Positions 27,404-35,771 of a DNA stretch of 64,000 nucleotides are shown piece by piece (position 1 is the stretch's first letter; each line of letters opens with the position of its first letter). The DNA is from Candidatus Vecturithrix granuli (GTDB lineage: Bacteria; Moduliflexota; Moduliflexia; Moduliflexales; Moduliflexaceae), in contig DF820466.1 of the NCBI GenBank assembly GCA_000739535.1, forward strand, positions 747,731-811,730. Reading direction: 5' to 3'. The notes beneath the pieces are model-generated. The model was given only the letters and a program-made list of their open reading frames with translations. It was not told where the DNA came from and ran no database searches. Position numbers and translations under genes: made by a program.

Positions 27404-28282
27404 TTACTCGGATTTCGCCAGGTTTCGTAATGCGAAAAAAACTAAAACAACGAGAATCGGTACAACGGAAACTGCGACGCTCAGAGCTTTTCCCAGATCA
27501 TTATAGAGAAACGCCAGTTCATACGTGAAGGTTGCAATAATTGATGAGGCATTCAGGGGGCCCCCGCCTGTGATCAGAAATACATTTTCAAAGTCATTAA
27601 ATGTCCAGATGGATGAGAGCAGGAGCGTGATTTGCACGACCGGAAGGATGGAGGGCAGGGTAATGTAGATATAACGTTGGAACGCGTTGGCCCCATCTAT
27701 TTCCGCCGCATCATATAATTCACGATCAAGCGTCTGTAACGCTCCTAGGATGCTAAACAGAAAAAAAGGAATCCCACACCAGATATTCACAATAATCACG
27801 GAAAACAGTACGATTTTCATTCCGCTGAGCCAGGGGATCGGTAAATCAATGAGATTCCACCGTAACAGAAGCGCATTAATAATGCCATAGGTATCGTTAT
27901 ACATCCATTTCCAGATCATTGCGGACACCATTCCGGGAATCGTCCACGGGAGCAGTAACAACACTCGGACAAGCGTTCTTCCAAAAAACTTTTCATTGAG
28001 CGTTAAGGCCAGAATCATTCCGAAAAAGAGTTTACAGGCGACAGCTACCCCCATATAAATGACTGTATTGAACAAAACTCTCCAATACGCAGGAGTTTTA
28101 AAAAGATCGATATAATTTTTAAACCAGATGAATTTTGGAGGCATGCCAACGCGTTTATTGGTCAAGCTAAGATAGAGGGTATTCAAGACAGGAAATCCGA
28201 TTAAGCCGATAATAAGAAGGATGATCGGAATAATGAGGAGATAGCCTAACATCGGTTCACGATATTTTGCAGGTAACTTCAT
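27404..28282 (-). CDS. Carbohydrate ABC transporter permease, MalF/UgpA type
   Basis: 292 residues, six predicted membrane segments, EAA loop YDAAEIDGANAFQRYIYITLP. Second gene of the uptake operon, separated from the binding-protein gene by a 168-base spacer containing a stable hairpin. Confidence 0.9.
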   Translation of the reverse strand: MKLPAKYREPMLGYLLIIPIILLIIGLIGFPVLNTLYLSLTNKRVGMPPKFIWFKNYIDLFKTPAYWRVLFNTVIYMGVAVACKLFFGMILALTLNEKFFGRTLVRVLLLLPWTIPGMVSAMIWKWMYNDTYGIINALLLRWNLIDLPIPWLSGMKIVLFSVIIVNIWCGIPFFLFSILGALQTLDRELYDAAEIDGANAFQRYIYITLPSILPVVQITLLLSSIWTFNDFENVFLITGGGPLNASSIIATFTYELAFLYNDLGKALSVAVSVVPILVVLVFFALRNLAKSE

Positions 28283-28407
28283 GCGCCCACCTATATTGTA
28301 CGTTCTCTTGCGCCAGAATGCTAACTTTAATAGGGGAGAAGGGGGAAAATTGTCTTCAGAAAAAGATGCACTCTATCAAAAAGAGCTACATCTGCCATGC
28401 CGTGAAT

Positions 28408-28439
28408 TTTCGGGAATGTGTTTTACGACATTCCCGAAA
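28408..28439. repeat. Hairpin in the binding-protein/permease spacer (Family C-like)
   Basis: A 12-bp stem TTTCGGGAATGT/ACATTCCCGAAA with an 8-base loop. It lies right after the solute-binding-protein gene on the minus strand, where such stems often protect the upstream message and so raise binding-protein yield. Confidence 0.7.
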
Positions 28440-28450
28440 CAACAAGAAGA

Positions 28451-29719
28451 TTATTGTTCATAAATCCGCTTAAAATCAGCTTCACATTCATCTAAAGCCT
28501 GTTGCGGATCCATATTTTGCAAGACAATCTTTTGGACGGCTTTTACAAGCAACTGTTCGCTAAATGCCCGGGTACTCTTATCATCAGGTTGGGCTGGATG
28601 GGTATTGGGAACGATAGAAAGGCTGGAAGCCAACCATCCTTTGTTATCGCCCTGTTTCCAAAAATCGTTGTCGCTCATCCCTTCAACTGTTGGCTGCCAC
28701 ATCCCGCCAATCTGGATGATCAAATCTTCATAGAAATCTTTTTTAAAGAACTCGATCACGAATTGTTTGGCGGCTTGGGTATTTTTTCCGTTTTTGAAAA
28801 TAACAAACACATTGCCGCCGCCAGAAATAAATCGTCCTGCCGGGCCAGCCGGGAACGGCAAAATTACCGTGTTCTTCAGTAATTCATCACGACCTTCATT
28901 CTTCATGGTCGAATAGACGCTCCCTGAATTCATAATAAGTCCAACGGTTTCAGACAGATAGGCCGTATTATTGCCCATGTCATCCCAGGTAATCGCCGAT
29001 GGCGGAGTCAACCCTTCTTGATAGAGAGAGGCGACAAATTTCAAGGCTTCTAAGGTTTCAGGAGAGTTCACGGTAATATTATCTTCCCTATCTACCGGAA
29101 CGCCTCCGAATCCCAATACGACGCAGCGCATCATCCCTTCAGCATCTCCACCGCCTGAAGCCCCCATAGGGAACCCTAACGCATGAAATCCATTCTTGGG
29201 GTCATTGACGATCCTGGCCGTTTCTTTAACTTCTGCCCAGGTATCAGGATATTTCAGGTTATGGGCATCCCATTTATCTTTGCGGACATACATTCCCGGC
29301 GCCAAAAAAGCTTGGGGAATAACAAAATTTCCATTTTTGACATACGCCAGGTTCATCGCAGCCTCTGTAAAATTCACCTGCTCGTATATATCAGAGACAT
29401 CCACCAATTGATCCATTCCGGCAAACTGTTTGGCGACAAAATCATCGGTGACAATCAAGTCAGGAGGATTTTTGGCCTCAATTGCCGCATAAATTTTCGG
29501 CTTGAGATCATTGGGCGGAATGACCACATATTCTACTTCAACTCCGGTTTGCTTTGTAAAGTTTTCCGCAAATTCCTTCATTCGATCATTATAGACTTTG
29601 ACGTATTCCGATTTATCCCAGATAACCAGTTTTTCCGCACACACAGCGGTTGATACAACCATACTAAACACAACGAGAAGCATCAACGACCAACCAATTT
29701 TTTTGAGCGCGCTTACCAT
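28451..29719 (-). CDS. Extracellular solute-binding protein, family 1 (sugar ABC transporter)
   Basis: 422 residues. A signal peptide (about 1-28, ending AVCA) is followed by KLVIWDKSEYVKVYNDRMKEF and GVEVEYVVIPPNDLKPKI, the opening of family 1 sugar-binding proteins. The cysteine in TAVCA does not fit a good lipobox, so a soluble periplasmic form is favoured. AGGAGG lies upstream of ATG. First gene of a five-gene operon (binding protein, two permeases, enolase-superfamily enzyme, RraA-like). Confidence 0.9.
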   Translation of the reverse strand: MVSALKKIGWSLMLLVVFSMVVSTAVCAEKLVIWDKSEYVKVYNDRMKEFAENFTKQTGVEVEYVVIPPNDLKPKIYAAIEAKNPPDLIVTDDFVAKQFAGMDQLVDVSDIYEQVNFTEAAMNLAYVKNGNFVIPQAFLAPGMYVRKDKWDAHNLKYPDTWAEVKETARIVNDPKNGFHALGFPMGASGGGDAEGMMRCVVLGFGGVPVDREDNITVNSPETLEALKFVASLYQEGLTPPSAITWDDMGNNTAYLSETVGLIMNSGSVYSTMKNEGRDELLKNTVILPFPAGPAGRFISGGGNVFVIFKNGKNTQAAKQFVIEFFKKDFYEDLIIQIGGMWQPTVEGMSDNDFWKQGDNKGWLASSLSIVPNTHPAQPDDKSTRAFSEQLLVKAVQKIVLQNMDPQQALDECEADFKRIYEQ

Positions 29720-29886
29720 ACGAAACCTCCTTCAAAAATCGGTACTTAGTAAGTAACCAGGGTTCATAAAGACTGTACATACCGAAATATTGACGTGAAA
29801 GAACAATTCCCCCTCCTGTAATGAAGTTTTACGCTATTGTTATAGAAAGAATTATGTCAAGATTTTCTGCACGAAATTATGCAAGA

Positions 29887-31293
29887 TCATTGAGCAGAGA
29901 GAGAGGCGGTTGATGCAGAATATTGACCTGGTAGGAAGATGTGAATTGTTGTGCCCTGGCCAACGGCGCTTTCAACTTCAATACGGGCGTGATGAGCATC
30001 GAGAATTTCTTTGACAATCATCATGCCTAATCCGGTGCCATTGGTTTTCCCGGCAGTAAATAAGGGTTCAAACATGCGCGCCTGAACCTCTGGCGACATG
30101 CCGCAGCCCGTGTCGCTAAATACAAATTCAATACGGTTTCCGATTTCCTGAGACAGAATCTTCAATACACCGCCTTCAGGCATGGCATCACGAGCATTGG
30201 TCAGAATATTCATAAATACCCGCCGCATTTTTTCAATATCGACCTGAATTGCTCCTGCATAGCGCAGATCAAGGTGAAGTGCAATCTTGCGATTGGCGAA
30301 ATCTTGCTTGATGACCGCAAGCGTTTCCTGTACCAGAGCATTAGCTGAATACATCTGAACCTGCAAGCTGCGCGCCTGGCCACGCACAAATTCCAGAAGT
30401 TCCTGCGTCATACCAACCCCACGATCGATCTCATTCACAATGAGTTGGGCAAAGTCTTTGCGTTCAAGGGGATCAAGATCGTCATCCGCCATCACTTCCG
30501 CACAACTGCGAATCGCAGTGAATGCGTTTTTAACGTCATGAATCACCGTGCTGGTCATTTGACCAATCTGGGCCATGCGATGATCCTGAAGGTGGTAGTT
30601 CGCCCTGGCTCTCTTTCGTAATCCGGCAGATCGTGAATGTGAAAGGTAAGTTTTTCGATACCATAGGGTATAGCCGATAATGCCAATCGTTGTGAGTACA
30701 ACAATAAGCGCGACAAGAATGCCTGCAAACGAGGAGGTCGGCGGAGTCGTTACCTGAAGCTCGACCGCAGAAATTCCCTGCGTCTCCTGATCAAAAATTG
30801 GCAGGTGTTTGGCGCTTGCCGTAAACATCGCGATGATTTCTTCCTGGGTGTAATTCTCAGGCACTTCGAGTTTCACAGTGATGGTCGCCTGCGCCGAAAA
30901 TGATCGGGAGCCTGCCGGTTTATCATCGGCGACCTGTTGATTCCCGATTAGGTCCACGCCAGGATCGAATTGTTGAGGATTCAAAGTGATCGTCAGAAGC
31001 GCAGATTTTAACGATCGCGCATGAGGCACAGGATCGACAGGCTGTTCAGCCGGCCATTCAAACGACCAGGCAGGTAATGTGGTTTGCTGCTGTACAGAGG
31101 GCAACACATCCTCATGCTCTGATAATGTCCTGGATTCCTGAGCTAATGCGGAATCAGGAGTCGGGGTCGTTTCAACGTCGAAACGCTCAGATGGTTTGGT
31201 AATGGTGGTTGCTCCGGCGCTGCCAATTACGCCGATGAAAAGCATGCAGAGCATGACAAAGACTGTTATACATTCTCTCCCAGAAATTTCCAT
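29887..31293 (-). CDS. Membrane histidine kinase with periplasmic sensor
   Basis: 468 residues. N-terminal hydrophobic segment or signal anchor (about 10-29), an extracytoplasmic region to about 250 with no known domain (contains ITVKLEVPENYTQEEIIAMF), a membrane helix (SSFAGILVALIVVLTTIGII), then HisKA with MTSTVIHDVKNAF and a complete HATPase domain: N box NILTNARDAM, G1 DTGCGM, G2 GTGLGM. No response-regulator gene is adjacent, so it is an orphan kinase. Monocistronic. Confidence 0.88.
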   Translation of the reverse strand: MEISGRECITVFVMLCMLFIGVIGSAGATTITKPSERFDVETTPTPDSALAQESRTLSEHEDVLPSVQQQTTLPAWSFEWPAEQPVDPVPHARSLKSALLTITLNPQQFDPGVDLIGNQQVADDKPAGSRSFSAQATITVKLEVPENYTQEEIIAMFTASAKHLPIFDQETQGISAVELQVTTPPTSSFAGILVALIVVLTTIGIIGYTLWYRKTYLSHSRSAGLRKRARANYHLQDHRMAQIGQMTSTVIHDVKNAFTAIRSCAEVMADDDLDPLERKDFAQLIVNEIDRGVGMTQELLEFVRGQARSLQVQMYSANALVQETLAVIKQDFANRKIALHLDLRYAGAIQVDIEKMRRVFMNILTNARDAMPEGGVLKILSQEIGNRIEFVFSDTGCGMSPEVQARMFEPLFTAGKTNGTGLGMMIVKEILDAHHARIEVESAVGQGTTIHIFLPGQYSASTASLSAQ

Positions 31294-31818
31294 ACTTCCT
31301 ATTCGCCTGGTCTTTTTAATATTAAATAAGAAAAAGCAACCCTTTTTATCTCACGTGACAATGCTAAATTCCTGTTAAAATTTCAGGAAGGGTGCGAAGC
31401 AAAAAAAGCACGTTACACCTCTTCCTGCTTCTCACCTTTTCTGGAGTTCGTCATTCAATATTGTCACAAGCTGAATTCTCTCTATGAAAGACGCTACACT
31501 TTCGTATATATTCCGAAAAAATTTATTTTTCAGTAAGATACTTTGTACAAACATCTCATGTAGTAAAGAAAAAAATGAAAGAAAAAACGATGACAAGGTA
31601 TTACACAGGAAAACGCTTGACAGTTTCCAGGAATGCCATATTGAGTTATCTAATTTGAAATTGACCAATCTCATGATTCTTTTAAGGATATAACAATAAT
31701 TATGGAAGAAAGGAGTCATGTATATCGAAATTGTATTTCGACACAGGTACCGCATAAACATGCGGTGTTTTCGTGAACGAAACAAAATTTTCTTTCTACA
31801 TGTGCCTGGAAAAACAAC
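31294..31818. other. Divergent promoter region between kinase and thrS
   Basis: 525 AT-rich bases with no convincing ORF. A small hairpin ACCGCAT/ATGCGGT (31749-31767) followed by GTTTT lies about 50 bases before thrS and could be a leader structure. No T-box or known riboswitch is recognised. Confidence 0.4.
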
Positions 31819-33609
31819 ATGAACGGCAAAATACGGTCAGTTGATATCATGACCGCCCGACATTCACTGTCGCATGTGCTTGCTGCGGCAGTCAAAAAAG
31901 TATGTCCGGAGTGCAAGTTAGGCATCGGCCCGGCCATTGATGAAGGCTTTTATTACGATTTTCTCCTGCCTGAAGGGTTCGCCTTCAGCCCGGATGTGCT
32001 GCAACAAATCGCGAACGAGATGAAAACGATTATCAAGCAGGGATATGCTTTTGAACGTCGAGACATTAGGATTTCTGAGGCCAGGGAACGCTTTGCGGAC
32101 GAACCCTTTAAACAAGAACTCATCGCCAAATTAGAAGCAGCCGGTGAAACAACGGTTGGAACCTACCGATCCGGAGAATTTACCGATTTATGTAGCGGAC
32201 CGCATGTCAGTACCACAAGAGATTTACAATCTGTGGCCTGGAAGTTAGATCGTGTAAGCGGGGCCTATTGGCAGGGGAGCGAAAAAAATCCGATGCTGCA
32301 ACGCATCTACGCATTGGTGTTTGCGACAAAAGACGAATTGAAAGATTATATCGCCCGTCGTGAAGATGCGATCAAACGGGATCACCGCAAATTAAATGAG
32401 GATCTGGAACTCTTTACCTTTTCGGAACTGATCGGCAAGGGATTGCCGATTCTGCTGCCGAACGGCGCAACGCTGCGGCGGGTATTGGAACGTTTTATTG
32501 TGGATGAGGAATTGCGGCGCGGCTACCAGCATGTCTATACCCCGCCGATGGGACGCCGCAAATTATATGAAGTTTCGGGACATTGGGAACATTATCAGGA
32601 TGCCATGTATCCGCCAATGGAAGTCAGCGACGATGAACTGGTGTTGCGACCCATGACCTGTCCGCATCATTTCATGATTTACCAGGATAAACCGCGTTCT
32701 TACCGTGATCTGCCGATGCGAATTGGTGAAATTTCGCCCCAATTCCGCAAAGAAAAATCCGGTGAATTGACTGGCTTAATTCGCGTGATGATGTTTACGC
32801 TGGCAGACGCCCACATTTTTTGCACGCTAGCGCAGTTAGGCGATGAATTTCGCGCGGTCGTCGAACTCGTCGAATATGCCATGCAGCGTCTGGGCATTAC
32901 CGATGTGATTTCCTATCGCGCCTCATTGCGAGATGACGCTAAAGACAAATATGTTGATAACCCGCAGATGTGGCAACAGGGGGAAGCCACGTTGATTCGG
33001 ATTCTGGATGAAATGGGACTCAATTATGTCAAAAGCCCTGGCGACGCTGCGTTTTACGGCCCCAAACTCGATGTGCAGATGCGTAACACCTTAGGCAAAG
33101 AAGAAACCGTGTTTACTGTGCAGATTGACTTCTGCCTGCCGGAACGCTTCGAATTGGCCTACATTGACGACCACGGTCAGAAACAAACGCCGGTCGTGAT
33201 TCATCGCGCCTCCATCGGCTGCCTGGAACGCACAATTGCCTTTTTAACCGAATATTACGCCGGGGCCTTTCCGCTGTGGCTTGCGCCGGTTCAGGCCAAA
33301 ATTCTGACGATTACCAACAACCAGATTCCTTATGCCAAAGAATTGGAACAAGAACTCTTACAGGCCGGCATTCGAGTGCAAAATGACATTCGTAATGAGA
33401 CGATCGGCAAAAAAATCCGGGAAGGCCGATTACAGCGTATGCCGTATTTGTTGATTGTCGGCGAGAAAGAAATGGAAACCCGTACAGTTGCCATTCGCAA
33501 CCGCGATAGCGGCAATCAACAAAGCGTCCCCTTCGGGCAATGCATTGAACGTATTGCCGCCGAACAGCGCAGCTATTCCCTGACATTACAGGCGGAGAAG
33601 GATGAATAA
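31819..33609 (+). CDS. thrS: Threonyl-tRNA synthetase lacking the N-terminal TGS domain
   Basis: Charges tRNA-Thr. 596 residues that begin almost directly with the editing domain: HSLSHVLAAA (HxxxH) near residue 14 and CSGPH further on, so post-transfer editing should work. The class II core has MTCPHHFMIY and VVIHRASIG (zinc ligands Cys, His, His) and the C-terminal anticodon domain is complete. The ~60-residue TGS domain of E. coli ThrRS is absent: the frame is closed by a TGA at 31774-31776. The MTCPHH form resembles ThrRS of several candidate phyla. Confidence 0.93.
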   Translation: MNGKIRSVDIMTARHSLSHVLAAAVKKVCPECKLGIGPAIDEGFYYDFLLPEGFAFSPDVLQQIANEMKTIIKQGYAFERRDIRISEARERFADEPFKQELIAKLEAAGETTVGTYRSGEFTDLCSGPHVSTTRDLQSVAWKLDRVSGAYWQGSEKNPMLQRIYALVFATKDELKDYIARREDAIKRDHRKLNEDLELFTFSELIGKGLPILLPNGATLRRVLERFIVDEELRRGYQHVYTPPMGRRKLYEVSGHWEHYQDAMYPPMEVSDDELVLRPMTCPHHFMIYQDKPRSYRDLPMRIGEISPQFRKEKSGELTGLIRVMMFTLADAHIFCTLAQLGDEFRAVVELVEYAMQRLGITDVISYRASLRDDAKDKYVDNPQMWQQGEATLIRILDEMGLNYVKSPGDAAFYGPKLDVQMRNTLGKEETVFTVQIDFCLPERFELAYIDDHGQKQTPVVIHRASIGCLERTIAFLTEYYAGAFPLWLAPVQAKILTITNNQIPYAKELEQELLQAGIRVQNDIRNETIGKKIREGRLQRMPYLLIVGEKEMETRTVAIRNRDSGNQQSVPFGQCIERIAAEQRSYSLTLQAEKDE

Positions 33610-33624
33610 GCTAAGACGTCAAAC

Positions 33625-33693
33625 ACTACAACGGATTGAAGAATATACCGGGTTCTTTCGATAAATCCGTTGATTTCTCCAATCCGTTGTAGT
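33625..33693. repeat. Family D stem-loop, copy 1
   Basis: 13-bp terminal arms ACTACAACGGATT/AATCCGTTGTAGT with an internal third arm copy (AAATCCGTTG). Located between thrS and the broken Uma2 gene, which converge. Same architecture as the element at 41.8 kb with compensated arm changes. Confidence 0.7.
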
Positions 33694-33732
33694 CATATAA
33701 GCTGAGGCGCCACACAATATTTTCTAAGAGTA

Positions 33733-34457
33733 TCAGGCTTTCATCTTCTGAATAAAAGCGTTATGTTCATCGGTTTGAACGCCTTGCTGAACTATTGCTA
33801 GCACCTGCGCCAGATTGCCCGCCAGTAAATCATTGACCGCTAACCAGAGACCCGGAAATACGCGGCTGCGGAGAATACCATCGTCATCAGGCGTTAACGC
33901 GACATAATGCCCTGCTTGCAATATAAACCAGACGACTTGATTCTCATATAACTGCCAGACGACATATTCCTGAACTCCGTTACGCCGGTACACCTTTTTT
34001 TCTCGTATAAATCATACGAGATGCTGCTGGCTGCCACTTCGACAATTAATTCCGGCACAGTTTCAATATATTCTTTTGCATCTGTAGGCGGTTAATCGGC
34101 TTCTATCCGTAATAAGGCATCCGGCTGCGGTTCATTATCGGCGTCTAAACGCATACTGGTATTACCATACAATCTTACGCCTGGCGTGGCAGCACAATAG
34201 ACCCCGATCCAGGTAATAATTTGGCTATGCGCCCAACCATGAGCGCGATAGACTGGCGATGGCATACGGACAACTCCTTCGATTAACTCCGCTTTGTTCG
34301 CTTCCGGCATCTGTTCATATCGATATTCAAACTCTTCCCGCGTCAGATGGTCGCCATTTTCCAGTAATGGCACAGGCGAGCGATTTTTTGCCGAATATTG
34401 TAAATATCTGCTCTTGATAGAACTTTTTGGGGCTTCGATAATAGTCATATTTTTCAC
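33733..34457 (-). pseudogene. Uma2-family (DUF820) endonuclease-like gene, broken
   Basis: N-terminal part from ATG 34457 reads to LDADNEPQPDALLRIEAD and meets an in-frame TAA at 34092-34094. The same frame continues with VPELIVEVAASSISYDLYEKK, then a one-base loss in a 7-base A run (33995-34001) shifts to YRRNGVQEYVVW and FPGLWL to 33733. Together they make one normal ~240-residue Uma2 protein of the PD-(D/E)xK type, with the D...ExA site split by the lesions. Two independent lesions argue for real decay. Confidence 0.85.
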
Positions 34458-34581
34458 CTTTTGATCCGTTGCTGATGAAAAAATGCTTCTGAAATTCTCG
34501 CCTATTTTACAAAATAATCGGAGGTTCTAACTTGTCAAACACAAACTAACAAAATTGTTCATCATCGCAACATTGGGCATT

Positions 34582-35463
34582 TCATTTTGATGAGGATTTA
34601 CGCGCCGCAATCACGCGGGCAATGCCGGCGTAATCTTTGACAATTCGTTCTATGCTAAAATGCTGCTGCTCGAAGAGCTGCACCACAGCGTCTTGCTGCC
34701 CGCAGCCGATTTCGACCAGAACCACGCCATGGGGATTGAGATGAGCGGCAGCCCCGGCAATCAGGCGGCGATAAACATCTAAACCATCTTTCCCGGCATA
34801 CAGGGCTAATTTTGGTTCGTGATCTCTGACTTCACAGGTCAGAGCCGCATACTCTAACTCTGAAATATAGGGAGGATTCGACACGATCAGATCAAAGGTC
34901 ATCTCAGGAAACGGTGCAAACAGATCGCCCTGAAAAAACGTCATCTGCCGCCCGGCGGGCAATAAAGACTGCGCATTCTCTCTGGCAATGGTTAAAGCTG
35001 CCTCAGAAACATCGCTGGCGTAAATATTCGCATGAGGTAATTCATGTTTCAGACTAATTGCAATAGCTCCGCTGCCCGTTCCCAGATCAAGAATAGCCGG
35101 CTGAGAGAATGACCGTCCCAATTCAACTGCCAATTCAACCAGATGTTCGGTTTCCGGTCGTGGGATCAAGACCGCCGGCGTCACGCGAAACGCAAGAGAC
35201 CAGAACTCCTGCACGCCGGTCAGATATTGGGTTGGCGTTCCCTGAATACGACGAAGAATTAAAGTTTTGAATTGTTTTCGCTCTTCTGGTTCCAGGGGCT
35301 GATCATAATGTACGTACAAATACATGCGTTCCTGTTGCAACGTATGCGCTAATAAGAGTTCTGCGGTTAAGCGTGGACTCTGAACTCCTTTTTCTTGAAA
35401 ATAGGTCGTGGTCCATTGTAAAATCTCCAAAATCGTCCACTGTTTTTCCTGATGTTGGTTCAT
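34582..35463 (-). CDS. prmC: Peptide chain release factor N5-glutamine methyltransferase PrmC
   Basis: Methylates the GGQ glutamine of release factors with S-adenosylmethionine. 293 residues: helical N-terminal domain, LDLGTGSGAIAISLKHE (SAM motif I) and the catalytic SNPPY in DLIVSNPPYIS. The usual neighbour prfA is not present. A Family A palindrome lies 36 bases upstream of the start. Confidence 0.92.
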   Translation of the reverse strand: MNQHQEKQWTILEILQWTTTYFQEKGVQSPRLTAELLLAHTLQQERMYLYVHYDQPLEPEERKQFKTLILRRIQGTPTQYLTGVQEFWSLAFRVTPAVLIPRPETEHLVELAVELGRSFSQPAILDLGTGSGAIAISLKHELPHANIYASDVSEAALTIARENAQSLLPAGRQMTFFQGDLFAPFPEMTFDLIVSNPPYISELEYAALTCEVRDHEPKLALYAGKDGLDVYRRLIAGAAAHLNPHGVVLVEIGCGQQDAVVQLFEQQHFSIERIVKDYAGIARVIAARKSSSK

Positions 35464-35498
35464 TGAGCCTCAGAGATATTGAACTGTATGTGTCGGGA

Positions 35499-35531
35499 AA
35501 AAACCGAGTTTTTTGAAAAAACTCGGTTTTT
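35499..35531. repeat. Family A palindrome, copy 6
   Basis: AAAACCGAGTTTT...AAAACTCGGTTTT, fully compensated relative to CCGGG copies. It sits in the divergent region between prmC and ppdK, so it does not end either gene. Confidence 0.8.
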
Positions 35532-35771
35532 GAAGTAAACTATCAGGAAACTATTTTTTACGTCGATTCTTCTGTCAAATGAAAAAATCAACAATAACTC
35601 CCTTGACCTTCTTTCCGGTTGTCACAAAATTTTATTTGACAAAGATCGCGTATATCATAAATCGTAGTTCTGTTAAAAAATGATCGTGTGTTTTGTAACA
35701 AAGATGTGGCACAGAGGATAATCCACATGTTTGAGGAATAAGATTGACATCGAATTTAGGAGGACATTCGA

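Noticed and set aside
31749..31775. thrS leader as T-box or attenuator
   Set aside because: A small hairpin is present but there is no T-box sequence, specifier loop or clear terminator; kept only as a remark in the intergenic entry.
31432..31785. Minus-strand 117-codon ORF in the kinase-thrS gap
   Set aside because: AT-rich, no ribosome-binding site, no coding-like residue pattern, overlaps the thrS leader.
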